This document shows, in pieces, positions 22,785 through 30,994 of a stretch of DNA of 64,000 bases (positions within the stretch are counted from its first letter, which is position 1; each line of letters starts with the position of its first letter). The position numbers and the translations under genes are program-made. Origin of the DNA: Actinomadura macra NBRC 14102 (GTDB lineage: Bacteria; Actinomycetota; Actinomycetes; Streptosporangiales; Streptosporangiaceae); NCBI RefSeq assembly GCF_001552215.1, contig NZ_BCQT01000006.1:620001-684000 (forward strand), written 5' to 3'. The notes under the pieces are model-generated. The model did no database searches. It was given only the letters and a program-made list of their open reading frames with translations, and was not told the origin of the DNA.

Positions 22785-23840
22785 TCAGTCGTCGTGCGGC
22801 CAGCGCGGCTGGTAGCCGCTCGTCAGCACGAGTTCGTTGTGGCGCCACTTCGGTTCCTTGTTGGCGCCCTTGTTCGTGATGGACCGCATCGTGCGGATGA
22901 ACGGCCCGTACGACCGCAACATCGTGGAGGACAGGCTCGCGCCGGGCGGCTCGTCCATGAACGGCATGAACTTGTCGGGGAAGCCCGGCATCGTGCAGCC
23001 GATGCAGATGCCGCCGACGTTGGGGCAGCCGCCCACGCCGTCCATCCAGCCGCGCTTGGTGACGTTGCAGTTCACGACGGGCCCCCAGCAGCCCACCTTC
23101 ACCTGGCACTTCGGCGAGTTGTAGTCGCGTGCGAAGTCGGCCTGCTCGTAGTAGGCGGCCCGGTCGCACCCCTCGTGGACGGTCTTGCCGAACAGCCACG
23201 TCGGACGGAGCTGGTCGTCCAGCGGGATCACCGGTGCCAGCCCCGCGGCCTGGTGCAGCACCCATAGCAGCGTTTCCATGAAGTTGTCGGGCTGGACCGG
23301 ACAACCCGGCACGTTCACGATCGGCAGGCCGCCCGCGGAGCGGAAGTCCCAGCCGAGGTAGTCGGCGAGGCCCATGCTGCCGGTCGGGTTGCCCGCCATG
23401 GCGTGGATGCCGCCGTACGCCGCGCAGGTCCCGATCGCCACCACCGCCCAGGCCCGGTGCGCCAGCCGGTCGAGCCACTCGTTCAGCGTGATCGGCTCGC
23501 CGGTCTCGGGATCGTTGCCCATGGACGTCCAGTAGCCGTCCCCGTTGATGTTCTCGTTGGGGATGGAGCCCTCGACGACGAGGATGAACGGCTTGTCGAG
23601 CTCGCCCCGCGCCGCCTCGTGGAAGACCTTCATGAAGTCGTCGCCGGTCTCGTAGGCGAGGACCTTGTTGTGCAGATGGACCTTCGGCAGGCCCGGCACG
23701 GCACCGAGCACCACGTCCTCGATACTCGGCAGTGACGCCGCGGTCACCGAGATCGTGTCGCCGTCACAGCTCATCCCTTCGGACGTCCACAGGATGTGGA
23801 CCTCGTCCACGCCCTGCGTCGTCTCCGCGACGCTCACCAT
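22785..23840 (-). CDS. hhyS: [NiFe]-hydrogenase small subunit (group 1h-like)
   Basis: 351-aa electron-transfer subunit. Near the N-terminus WTSEGMSCDGDT places Asp where most enzymes have the second cysteine (CxxD instead of CxxC). This is the 3Cys-1Asp proximal-cluster pattern described for the Ralstonia eutropha actinobacterial-type hydrogenase. Further cluster ligands are seen in AIGTCAAYGG, NVPGCPVQPDN, HEGCDRAAYYEQADFA, KVGCWGPVVNCNV and the 'GGCPNVGGICIGCTMPGFPD' stretch. There is no Tat signal, so the enzyme is cytoplasmic. ATG at 23840 follows GGGAGGGAAG; the longer frame was rejected. It is the first gene of the operon and faces hypA across about 180 bases. Confidence 0.96.
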   Translation of the reverse strand: MVSVAETTQGVDEVHILWTSEGMSCDGDTISVTAASLPSIEDVVLGAVPGLPKVHLHNKVLAYETGDDFMKVFHEAARGELDKPFILVVEGSIPNENINGDGYWTSMGNDPETGEPITLNEWLDRLAHRAWAVVAIGTCAAYGGIHAMAGNPTGSMGLADYLGWDFRSAGGLPIVNVPGCPVQPDNFMETLLWVLHQAAGLAPVIPLDDQLRPTWLFGKTVHEGCDRAAYYEQADFARDYNSPKCQVKVGCWGPVVNCNVTKRGWMDGVGGCPNVGGICIGCTMPGFPDKFMPFMDEPPGASLSSTMLRSYGPFIRTMRSITNKGANKEPKWRHNELVLTSGYQPRWPHDD

Positions 23841-24021
23841 CGCTTCCCTCCCGCCGGACAAAGGCCAACGTTCCTTCTCCGGGGGGATGATCTCCCCCTG
23901 CCCTGGGGAAAACCCGCGAAACACTGCATCGAGAAACGACGTGCACCGTCGCATGATGGCGTTTGACCTGGCGAGATATCGGGCAGCAAGCGAGCGCTAC
24001 CACGAACGGACAGGACGCGGC
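23841..24021. promoter_or_regulatory. Divergent promoter region between hydrogenase operon and hypAB
   Basis: About 180 bases separate the starts of hhyS (minus) and hypA (plus). The region has a short hairpin (GGGGGA/TCCCCC, around 23881-23897) and a small palindrome CGACG-TGCA-CCGTCG near 23938. It should hold both promoters and any regulator or nickel-response site, but no known operator is recognised. An alternative hypA start (ATG 23956) would place part of it in coding sequence. Confidence 0.45.
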
Positions 24022-24357
24022 GTGCACGAACTGGCCATCACCGAGAGCGTGATCGACGCAATTTCACAGCAAATGTCGGAAATGAAGGTTTCTGTGGTCT
24101 ATCTGGAGATCGGTCGGCTCTCTGGTGTCCTGCCGGACGCCGTCCGCTTCTGCTTCGAACTGGCGGGCGAGGGCACCTGTGTGGCCGGTGCCCGGCTGGA
24201 GATCACCGAGCCCGAGGGCACCGGACACTGCCGAGCCTGCGGCACCGCGTTCGCGGCCCGCGACCCGCTGGCGCTGTGCCCGTGCGGCAGCGCCGATGTG
24301 TCGATCACCGGCGGCGACGGGCTGAAGATCACGGCGGTGGAGGCCGGACATGTGTGA
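24022..24357 (+). CDS. hypA: Hydrogenase nickel insertion protein HypA
   Basis: 111-aa HypA nickel chaperone. It starts (GTG read as Met) MHELAITESVID, where the N-terminal amine, His2 and Glu3 bind nickel. The zinc site is GHCRACGTAFAA...LALCPCGSADV, two CxxC pairs as expected. GTG at 24022 is preferred because it gives the conserved MHEL terminus needed for nickel binding and has AGGAC upstream; ATG at 23956 would add 22 residues. It overlaps hypB by 8 bases. HypA works with HypB to deliver nickel to the large subunit. Confidence 0.92.
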   Translation: MHELAITESVIDAISQQMSEMKVSVVYLEIGRLSGVLPDAVRFCFELAGEGTCVAGARLEITEPEGTGHCRACGTAFAARDPLALCPCGSADVSITGGDGLKITAVEAGHV

Positions 24358-25084
24358 CACCTGCGGCTGCGACGCGGGCGAGGGCGTCCGGCTGACGACC
24401 CTCGGGCACTCCCACCACCACGTCGTCACCCTGGAGCAGAACGTCCTGGCCCGCAACGACGACCTCGCCGCCCGCAACCGTGCCTGGCTGGACCGGCACG
24501 GCATCGTCGCGATCAACGTGATGAGCTCGCCCGGCTCCGGCAAGACGACCCTGCTGGAGCGCACCGTCGCCGACCTGGACCCGGCCGTCCCGGTCTCGGT
24601 GATCGAGGGCGACCAGGAGACCCTGCTGGACGCCCACCGCCTCACCGCCGCCGGCGCCCGCACCGTCCAGGTCAACACGGGCGCGGGCTGCCACCTGGAC
24701 GCCGCGATGGTCGCCCGCGCGCTGCCGGAGCTCGACCCGCCGGACGGCTCGACGGTGTTCATCGAGAACGTCGGCAACCTCGTCTGCCCCGCCCTGTTCG
24801 ACCTCGGCGAGCGCGCCCGCGTGGTGCTGATGTCGGTCACCGAGGGCGCCGACAAGCCGCTGAAGTACCCGCACATGTTCCGCGGCGCGGACGTGGTGCT
24901 GCTCAACAAGATCGACCTGTTGCCGTACGTGGACTTCGACATGGACGCCTGCCGCGCCGCCGTGCTCCGCCTGTCGCCGGGCGCCCGCGTCCTGCCGATC
25001 TCCGCCACGCGCGGTGACGGCCTGGACGGCTGGTACTCCTGGCTCCCGGACGCCGCCGCTACCGAGCGGTGGCTCGCTCCGTGA
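24350..25084 (+). CDS. hypB: Hydrogenase nickel GTPase HypB
   Basis: 244-aa HypB, the GTPase that loads nickel with HypA. The N-terminal MCDTCGCD holds the high-affinity CxxCxC nickel site. A short His stretch (HSHHH) follows. The GTPase motifs are SSPGSGKTT (about residues 59-67), VIEGDQ, 'VNTGAGCHLDA', 'ENVGNLVCPA' with the second metal site Cys, and LLNKIDLL for guanine recognition. The length and motifs are complete. Its last 26 bases overlap, in convergent orientation, the end of a decayed MerR-like gene. Confidence 0.95.
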   Translation: MCDTCGCDAGEGVRLTTLGHSHHHVVTLEQNVLARNDDLAARNRAWLDRHGIVAINVMSSPGSGKTTLLERTVADLDPAVPVSVIEGDQETLLDAHRLTAAGARTVQVNTGAGCHLDAAMVARALPELDPPDGSTVFIENVGNLVCPALFDLGERARVVLMSVTEGADKPLKYPHMFRGADVVLLNKIDLLPYVDFDMDACRAAVLRLSPGARVLPISATRGDGLDGWYSWLPDAAATERWLAP

Positions 25085-25558
25085 GATAGCGGTGCAGCGC
25101 GGCGGCGCCTTCGAGCATCGCCTCGGCCCGCCGTGTCAGCTCCGCCCGGCGCCGCGCGACGGCGTCCCGCAGCGGCCCCGGGCCGCCCGTCCGCCGCAGG
25201 TCGTCGAGGACGGGACCGATCTGTGGCAGCGGAAGGCCACACTGCCGCAACAACTGGACGATCTTGATGTCCCGCATCTCGGCCGGTCCGAACACCCGGT
25301 GCCCGGCAGCGTCGCGGGGCGGGTGCAGCAACCCCGCGGACTCCCACACTCGCAGCGTGGACGCGCGGACCCGCAGCCGCCCCGCGCGAGCGTCCGGTAG
25401 GTGAGCACCGCCTCCCGGTGGACAGCCCCGAACCTGCGATGCCCGGACGCGGCGCGCGGCACCGGCGGCATGATCCCCGCGTCCGCATAGTCCCGGATCC
25501 GCTGGGCCGACACCCCCGCCGCCCGCGCCAGATCGATCGGCCGGAGTTCCTCACCCAC
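25059..25558 (-). pseudogene. Broken two-domain MerR/TioE-like regulator (internal deletion and frameshift)
   Basis: Two MerR-type helix-turn-helix halves lie in different frames. The first frame, from 25558, reads LRPIDLARAAGVSAQRIRDYADAGIMPP...GHRRFGAVHREAVLTYRTLARGG. Near 25385-25395 the match jumps to another frame, RLRVRASTLRVWESAGLLHPPRD..GHRVFGPAEMRDIKIVQLL, which continues to a stop at 25059. Intact TioE-like regulators carry a middle segment of roughly 80-100 residues between the two MerR domains. Here it is missing and the phase is shifted, so the gene looks inactivated by a deletion. The second half could still be made from an internal GTG (25349) as a 96-aa fragment. Confidence 0.75.
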
Positions 25559-25587
25559 GCAACAGACGCTATCGGCCGGTCCCAGGC

Positions 25588-25620
25588 GAAGCGGGCCCGG
25601 ACATGGTCCGAGCCCGCTTC
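25588..25620. terminator. Hairpin between the MerR remnant and the lamin-tail gene
   Basis: GAAGCGGGCCCGGAC and GTCCGAGCCCGCTTC form a 15-bp stem (one mismatch) with a 3-base loop. It lies 24 bases after the stop of the minus-strand lamin-tail gene, a good position for its terminator. The T-run is poor, as is common in high-GC genomes. Confidence 0.6.
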
Positions 25621-25643
25621 GTTCACGCAGAGACCTGAGGCGG

Positions 25644-26093
25644 CTAACAGTACTTGGACGACCCCGCGCTGCCCCATGAGCAGGAGTCCGCCGCGGACCC
25701 GTTCGGGTAGCGGAGGTAGGCCGTGTCGCCAGTGTTGTTCCACACGTACGCGGACCTGCCCCAGTACCGGTGCGTCGCGTTGTTGGTGCCCTTGCCCGTG
25801 TGGACGTACACCGACTTCTTGCCGCCGAGCTTGAAGGACCCGAAGGTGTAGGTGTAGCCGGTCTTGTCCCGCAGCTTGTAGCCCTTGAGCTGCCGGGACG
25901 TCCCCGAGGTGTTGTAGAGCTGCACCCATTCGCCGTTCAGTGACGCGTTGGAGCGGTTGTCGCTGCCCGGCGAGTCGTAGTAGACGCGGTGGATCTGCAC
26001 CGCGCTCGCGGCCTCCGCGGGACCGGCGACCAGCAGTCCGCCCCCCATGGCCCCGGTGATCGTTAAGGCCCCCATGACGACGAGTTTCTTCAC
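25644..26093 (-). CDS. Secreted lamin-tail-domain (LTD) protein
   Basis: 149-aa exported protein. A signal peptide (MKKLVVMGALTITGAMGGGLLVAGPAEAAS, cleavage after AEA at about residue 29) is followed by a single lamin-tail domain. The domain shows VQIHRVYYDSPGSDNRSNASLNGEWVQLYN, 'LKGYKLRDKTGYTYTFGSFKLGGKKSVYVHTGKG' and a 'YWGRSAYVWNNTGDTAYLRYPNG' repeat motif, ending in a C...C pair. LTDs are common in Streptomyces-type exoproteins and may aid wall or nucleic-acid binding; no enzyme domain is attached. GTG at 26093 has AGAAGGGA upstream and starts the signal peptide. Confidence 0.88.
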   Translation of the reverse strand: MKKLVVMGALTITGAMGGGLLVAGPAEAASAVQIHRVYYDSPGSDNRSNASLNGEWVQLYNTSGTSRQLKGYKLRDKTGYTYTFGSFKLGGKKSVYVHTGKGTNNATHRYWGRSAYVWNNTGDTAYLRYPNGSAADSCSWGSAGSSKYC

Positions 26094-26339
26094 CCCGTAG
26101 TTCCCTTCTGTTCGGTGAGTCCCCAGATGTATCGGTAACTGGGCATCTGCGGTGGGTGATGGCCATGTGCGGGCCCGTCGCCAACCGGTCGGGGTGATCA
26201 GGCGTCCCACACGATCTCGTTCGCGTCGTCGGCGCGGACGGTGGCATGTCTGAGATGTGCAAACGGTGGCGTCTGCCACAGGAAAGACGGGGGCGGCCTG
26301 GACGGGGTTCACTCGCGGCAAGTGAGAGGAGCCGTTCAC

Positions 26340-26873
26340 ATGCCTGAAACCCCAGGTTCGGAATTCTGGAAGAACCTCAAGCCGATCGAGAACTCCCAGA
26401 AGCCCGACGCGCTGCCCGAGGTCTACCTGTCCAAGGTCGCCACGGACGACGACCGGTACTACGTGCCGTTCACCGAGACCGTCGGGTCCCGGCCGTTGTG
26501 GATCAACGTCAAGGACAACACCTGGTCGGACATCCTGCGGTCCAAGGAGGCCGGTCTCGTCAACCGGCACTACCACCCGCACGAGGTGTTCGCCTACACC
26601 ATCTCCGGCAAGTGGGGCTACCTGGAGCGCCCCTGGACCGCCACCGCCGGTGACTTCATCTACGAGGCGCCCGGCGAGGGGCACACGCTCGTCGCCTACG
26701 AGCACGAGGAGCCGATGAAGACGCTGTTCATCGTCAAGGGCCCGCTCGTGTGGCTGGACGAGAACGGCGACCCCGAGGGCTTCTTCGACGTCCACGACTA
26801 CATCGACATGTGCCGCAAGCACTACGACGCGGTCGGTCTCGGCGCGGACTACGTCAACGCGCTGTTCCGCTGA
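26340..26873 (+). CDS. Cupin dioxygenase of the 2,4'-dihydroxyacetophenone dioxygenase family
   Basis: 177-aa cupin-fold protein. NRHYHPHEVFAYTISGKWGYLE gives the first cupin motif with metal-binding His residues, followed by 'TATAGDFIYEAPGEGHTLVAYEHEEP' with the second His. Similar proteins cleave the C-C bond of 2,4'-dihydroxyacetophenone using iron and O2. The substrate here is unknown. ATG at 26340 has GAGAGGA upstream. It starts an operon with an MFS transporter, a Zn-alcohol dehydrogenase and an SDR, all overlapping or nearly so, which suggests uptake and oxidation of a small aromatic or hydroxy-ketone compound. Confidence 0.85.
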   Translation: MPETPGSEFWKNLKPIENSQKPDALPEVYLSKVATDDDRYYVPFTETVGSRPLWINVKDNTWSDILRSKEAGLVNRHYHPHEVFAYTISGKWGYLERPWTATAGDFIYEAPGEGHTLVAYEHEEPMKTLFIVKGPLVWLDENGDPEGFFDVHDYIDMCRKHYDAVGLGADYVNALFR

Positions 26874-26875
26874 TC

Positions 26876-28171
26876 ATGACGGAGACGCTGACGCGCAGCG
26901 CGCGCGGCACCGCCGACCGGTACGAGAACAAGCTGCTGATCGTCCTGTTCCTGGCGTTCGGCTTCGTGTTCTTCGACCGGCAGGCGCTGGCCTTCCTCGC
27001 ACCGTACATGGACGACGACTTCGGGCTGTCCAACTCCCAGCTCGGCATCCTGTCCGGAGTGCTGGCGCTGACGTGGGCGCTCTCCGGGATGTTCGCCGGA
27101 AGCCTCTCGGACCGGATCGGGCGGCGCAAGCCGATCCTCATCGGGGCGGTCCTGCTGTTCTCGCTGTTCTCCTCGGCCTCCGGCCTGATGACCGGGTTCG
27201 TCGGCCTGCTGGCGGCACGTGCTCTGATGGGCACGGCCGAGGGCGCGGTGCTGCCGATGTCGCAGTCGCTCATGGTCGAGGCGTCCCGGGAATCGCGGCG
27301 CGGCCTCAACATGGGGCTGCTCCAAGGCTCCTCGGCGGGCCTGCTCGGCGGCATCGTGGCGCCGGTGCTGGTGGTCTGGCTCGCCGACACCTTCGGCTGG
27401 CGGACGGCGTTCTTCGTCACGATCGTCCCCGGTCTGATCGTCGCCGGTCTGATCACCAAGTACGTGCTGGAGCACCCGCCGGGCAGACGGCCGGAGGCGG
27501 CCACCGGTGCGGCGGCATCGGCCAAGGCTGCGCAGGCGGCCAGGACGGCGCAGGCGACGCCGAAGGTGCCGGTCAAGGAGGTGCTGCGGCTGCGCAACGT
27601 GGTGATCTGCATGCTGATCGCCCCCTGCTACCTCACCTGGTTCGTCACGCTGATCACCTTCACCCCGAAGTACCTGACGGACGAGAAGGACTGGGGCTCG
27701 GGCACCATGAGCGCCGTCATGACCTGCCTCGGCGTCGCCTGGGTGCTGTGGGGCTTCGCGACCCCCGGAATCTCCGACCGGATCGGGCGCCGGCCCGCGC
27801 TGATCGGCTTCACCGCCCTCGCGGTGTGCTGCCCGATCGCGGTCGTGTACGTGCAGAGCCCGGTGCTGCTCGGCACGCTGATGATCCTCACCTACACCGG
27901 TCTCGGCTGCTTCACGCTGTTCATGGCGACGATCCCGGCCGAGACCGTCCCGCGTGCGGCACTCGCCACCGCACTCGGCGTGATCATGGGTGTGGGTGAG
28001 CTGGCCGGCGGGTTCCTCGGCCCGCTGGTCGCCGGCTGGGCGTCCGATACCTGGGGGCTCCAGTCCGCCATGTTCATCGCGGCCGGAGGCGCCGCGCTGG
28101 TGGTCGCCCTGTCGTTCGGCCTCCGCGAGACCGCCCCCGCGGTCCTGCGCCGCCGGGGGGTGACCGCGTGA
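26876..28171 (+). CDS. MFS transporter
   Basis: 431-aa major facilitator with about 12 membrane helices. Motif A between helices 2 and 3 reads GSLSDRIGRRKPIL, and a matching GISDRIGRRPALI lies in the second half. The first helix (LFLAFGFVFFDRQALAFLAPYM) and 'GWRTAFFVTIVPGLIVAGLI' resemble aromatic-acid/anion importers (AAHS/ACS type). A soluble loop at about 200-230 is Ala-rich. It begins 2 bases after the cupin gene and overlaps the next gene (GTGA), so it probably imports the substrate of the operon. The ligand cannot be read from sequence. Confidence 0.9.
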   Translation: MTETLTRSARGTADRYENKLLIVLFLAFGFVFFDRQALAFLAPYMDDDFGLSNSQLGILSGVLALTWALSGMFAGSLSDRIGRRKPILIGAVLLFSLFSSASGLMTGFVGLLAARALMGTAEGAVLPMSQSLMVEASRESRRGLNMGLLQGSSAGLLGGIVAPVLVVWLADTFGWRTAFFVTIVPGLIVAGLITKYVLEHPPGRRPEAATGAAASAKAAQAARTAQATPKVPVKEVLRLRNVVICMLIAPCYLTWFVTLITFTPKYLTDEKDWGSGTMSAVMTCLGVAWVLWGFATPGISDRIGRRPALIGFTALAVCCPIAVVYVQSPVLLGTLMILTYTGLGCFTLFMATIPAETVPRAALATALGVIMGVGELAGGFLGPLVAGWASDTWGLQSAMFIAAGGAALVVALSFGLRETAPAVLRRRGVTA

Positions 28172-29193
28172 AGGCGGCGGTCTGGTACAAGGCGCGGGAC
28201 GTCCGGGTGGAGGACGTGCCGTCCAGCGCCCCGGGGCCCGGGGAGGTGGCGGTCGCCGTCGCCTACTGCGGGATCTGCGGCAGCGACCTGCACGAGTACG
28301 CCGACGGCCCGCACGCCATCCCGGTCGGCGCCCCGCACCCGGAGTCGGGACGGCAGGCGCCGCTGACCCTCGGGCACGAGTTCAGCGGGACGGTCACCGA
28401 GATCGGGCCCGGGGTCACCGGGTTCTCCCCCGGCGACCGGGTCGCGGTCGAGCCGCACTACCGCTGCGGCGACTGCGCGCGCTGCCGGGCGGGCGAGTAC
28501 AACCTGTGCCGCCACTTCGGGTTCGCCGGGCTGATGGGCGACGGCGGCCTCGCCGAGCGCGCGGTCGTGCCGTCCTACATGCTGCACCGGCTGCCCGACG
28601 GGGTGTCGCTGGAGCAGGCGGCCCTGTTCGAGCCGGCGGCGGTGGCGCTGCACTCGATCCGCCGGTCCGGGCTGCGGGACGGGGAGTCGGTCGCGGTCGT
28701 CGGCCTCGGCCCGATCGGGCTGCTGGTCGTCCAGCTCGCCGCCCGGTACGGGGCGGGGCGCATCGTCGCCGCCGACCCGTCCGGGACCCGCCGCGACCTG
28801 GCGCTGCGCCTCGGCGCCACCGAGGTCGTGGACGCCGGGGGCCTGCCCGCCGGGGACGCCGACGTCGCGTTCGAGGCCGTCGGCACCGAGGGGACGCTGC
28901 GCGACTGCCTCGCCGCCTCCCGGCGTGGCGGCCGGGTCGTGTTGCTCGGGCTCGGCGGAACGTTCGCGTTCGACGCGTTCGCGCTGGTCAACAACGAGCA
29001 GTCGATCATCGGGACGGTCGGCTACCGGGGCGTCCACCCCGAGCTGATCCGCCTCGTCGCCGAGGAGGGGATGGACTTCACCCCGATCGTCACCTCGACC
29101 GTCCCGCTCGCGGCCGTCGTCCGGGACGGCTTCGAGACCCTGCTGGACACGGGTTCGCCCAAGGAGGAGATCAAGGTGCTGGTGCGGCCATGA
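28168..29193 (+). CDS. Zinc-dependent alcohol dehydrogenase, butanediol-dehydrogenase-like
   Basis: 341-aa medium-chain dehydrogenase. The catalytic zinc site is in CGICGSDLHEY and GHEFSGTV. The structural zinc loop is CGDCARCRAGEYNLC. The Rossmann motif is GLGPIGLL, followed by an Asp at the end of beta 2 (VAADPSG), consistent with NAD preference. Overall similarity is to (R,R)-butanediol/sorbitol-type enzymes. GTG at 28168 overlaps the MFS stop. In the operon it would oxidise an alcohol group of the imported compound or of the cupin product; the substrate is unknown. Confidence 0.9.
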   Translation: MKAAVWYKARDVRVEDVPSSAPGPGEVAVAVAYCGICGSDLHEYADGPHAIPVGAPHPESGRQAPLTLGHEFSGTVTEIGPGVTGFSPGDRVAVEPHYRCGDCARCRAGEYNLCRHFGFAGLMGDGGLAERAVVPSYMLHRLPDGVSLEQAALFEPAAVALHSIRRSGLRDGESVAVVGLGPIGLLVVQLAARYGAGRIVAADPSGTRRDLALRLGATEVVDAGGLPAGDADVAFEAVGTEGTLRDCLAASRRGGRVVLLGLGGTFAFDAFALVNNEQSIIGTVGYRGVHPELIRLVAEEGMDFTPIVTSTVPLAAVVRDGFETLLDTGSPKEEIKVLVRP

Positions 29194-29936
29194 GCGAGGG
29201 ATTCGAGCCGGGGCTGTTCGCCGGGCGGCGGGCGTTCGTGACCGGCGGCACGTCCGGGATCGGCGCCGCCACCGCCGTGTTGTTCGCCGAGTTGGGGGCC
29301 GAGGTCACCGCGCTCGGCCTGCGCCCCGCGGACGAGAAGGAACTGCCGGTCCACCCGGGCGTCCAGGTCGTGGAGCACGACGTGCTGGACGGCGGCGGGC
29401 TGACCGGGCTGATCGCCGACGCGGGCGACCTGGACGTGCTGGTGAACTGCGCGGGCGTCAGCCACGACCGGGACGAGTACGACCTGGAGCGCTGGCGCCG
29501 CGTCCTGGAGATCAACCTGACCGCCACGATGATCGCCTGCCAGGCGGCTCGCCCCGCCCTGGCGCGCGGCGGGGACGGGGCGCTGGGCTCGATCGTGAAC
29601 ATCTCCTCGATGTTCGCGTTCACCGGCAGCCGCGACCGGCCCGCCTACAGCGCCAGCAAGGGCGGGATCTCCCAGCTCACCCGCTCGCTTGCGGCCGAGT
29701 ACGCCGCCGACGGCGTCCGGGTGAACGCGGTCGCGCCCGGTTTCGTCGTCACTCCGCTGGCCAGGGGCCTGCTGGACGACCCGCCCGCCGCCGAGGCCGT
29801 CCTCGCCCGGATTCCGGTCGGACGGTACGGGCAGCCGCGCGAGGTGGCCGCCGTCACGGCGTTCCTGTGCTCCCCCGCCGCGTCCTACGTCAACGGCGCC
29901 GTCCTTCCGGTGGATGGAGGGTATCTGGCCGTATGA
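29190..29936 (+). CDS. Short-chain dehydrogenase/reductase
   Basis: 248-aa classical SDR. The cofactor motif is VTGGTSGIGAATAV (TGxxxGIG), with VNCAGVSHD for strand 4, the catalytic Ser in VNISSMFAF, and YSASKGG giving the Tyr/Lys pair. The C-terminal 'YVNGAVLPVDGGYLAV' is typical of the FabG-like group. The ATG overlaps the alcohol-dehydrogenase stop (ATGA). It likely oxidises or reduces a secondary alcohol or ketone in the same pathway. No unusual residue is seen. Confidence 0.92.
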   Translation: MSEGFEPGLFAGRRAFVTGGTSGIGAATAVLFAELGAEVTALGLRPADEKELPVHPGVQVVEHDVLDGGGLTGLIADAGDLDVLVNCAGVSHDRDEYDLERWRRVLEINLTATMIACQAARPALARGGDGALGSIVNISSMFAFTGSRDRPAYSASKGGISQLTRSLAAEYAADGVRVNAVAPGFVVTPLARGLLDDPPAAEAVLARIPVGRYGQPREVAAVTAFLCSPAASYVNGAVLPVDGGYLAV

Positions 29937-29995
29937 CGCCCATCACCGCATAGGCTCCTTCAGAGGACCGCCCAGAGCCCGGGGAGGAGCACGCC

Positions 29996-30934
29996 ATGCC
30001 GGCACCCGCACTCATGACCAGCCATGCGACCACCGAGAACATCGATCCGCGCGAGCGCATCGAGTTCTGGGAGGAGTACAACCGCAGGGCACTGGTCGGG
30101 CTGTCCTGTACCTCCTACTCCGAGCGGGGGCTGCTGGCACGGCAGTCCAACTTCCAACTCGACGACGTCCGCCTGGCCGAGATCAGCGGCAACGCGCATG
30201 CCGTCGAGCGGACCCCGCAGGTCGCCAAGTCCACCCCGAAGGACTCGGTGTTCGCGACGCTGCTGGTCAAGGGCGAGGCGGTCTTCCTGCACGAGAACGG
30301 CTGCCTCGCCGCGACCGCCGGGGACCTCGTCGTCTACGACACGCGGCGGCCCTACCTGTTCGGGTTCTCCTCGTCCATGCGGCAGTTCCTGGTGGACATC
30401 CCCCGCGACCTGTTCGTCGAGGAGTGCATGGCGGGCGGCGTCCCCGCCCCCATGCTCTTCGGGCGCGGGACGGCCCGGGAGGGCGAGCTGGTCGTGGCGC
30501 TGCGCGCCGTCCTGGAGAACCCCGGCTCCGGCGCCCGCGGCGCCGTCCTCGACCTGATCAAGCTGCTGGCCACCGGGCGCTCCGGCGGGCGGCCCGCCCC
30601 GGCCGCCTACCAGACCCAGCTGATCATCGCGAAGGACTACATCGAGCGGCACCTGCACGACGCCTGCCTCACCCCCGGCCAGGTCGCGGGCGTGATGGGG
30701 GTCTCCGTCCGGCACCTCGGGCGGATCTTCGAGGCCGCGGGGACCACCCCGGCCCGGCACATCCTGGAGCGCCGTCTCCAGCGCGCCCACGCCGACCTCA
30801 CCGCCCCGGGCGCCACCGGCACCACCATCGCCGACATCTCCTACCGCTGGGGCTTCTCCAGCCAGGCCCACTTCGCCCGGCACTTCCGCACCCGCTTCGG
30901 CCGCACCCCCACCGAGGCCCGCACCCAGCCCTGA
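29996..30934 (+). CDS. AraC-family transcriptional regulator
   Basis: 312-aa AraC/XylS regulator. Residues to about 190 form an AraC-binding-like (FeaR-type) sensor domain (VRLAEISGNAHAVERTPQ...AGDLVVYDTRRPYLFGFS). The C-terminal double helix-turn-helix contains LTPGQVAGVMGVSVRHLGRIFEAAG and 'TIADISYRWGFSSQAHFARHFRTRFGRTPTEAR', the canonical signature. It lies 60 bases after the SDR on the same strand, so it could be co-transcribed and activate the catabolic operon in response to the substrate; this is inferred from position. The start at 29996 has GGGGAGGAG upstream. Confidence 0.92.
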   Translation: MPAPALMTSHATTENIDPRERIEFWEEYNRRALVGLSCTSYSERGLLARQSNFQLDDVRLAEISGNAHAVERTPQVAKSTPKDSVFATLLVKGEAVFLHENGCLAATAGDLVVYDTRRPYLFGFSSSMRQFLVDIPRDLFVEECMAGGVPAPMLFGRGTAREGELVVALRAVLENPGSGARGAVLDLIKLLATGRSGGRPAPAAYQTQLIIAKDYIERHLHDACLTPGQVAGVMGVSVRHLGRIFEAAGTTPARHILERRLQRAHADLTAPGATGTTIADISYRWGFSSQAHFARHFRTRFGRTPTEARTQP

Positions 30935-30994
30935 CCGGGGACGGCGTGCCCGGAGGACGTCAGGGCCGCGTACCCGATCTCCTGAGCCGAGCGG

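Noticed and set aside
23841..23954. Longer small-subunit start with an RR-containing N-terminus as a Tat signal
   Set aside because: MRRCTSFLDAVFRGF lacks the Tat consensus and a hydrophobic core; the start at 23840 has a strong ribosome-binding site and fits group 1h.
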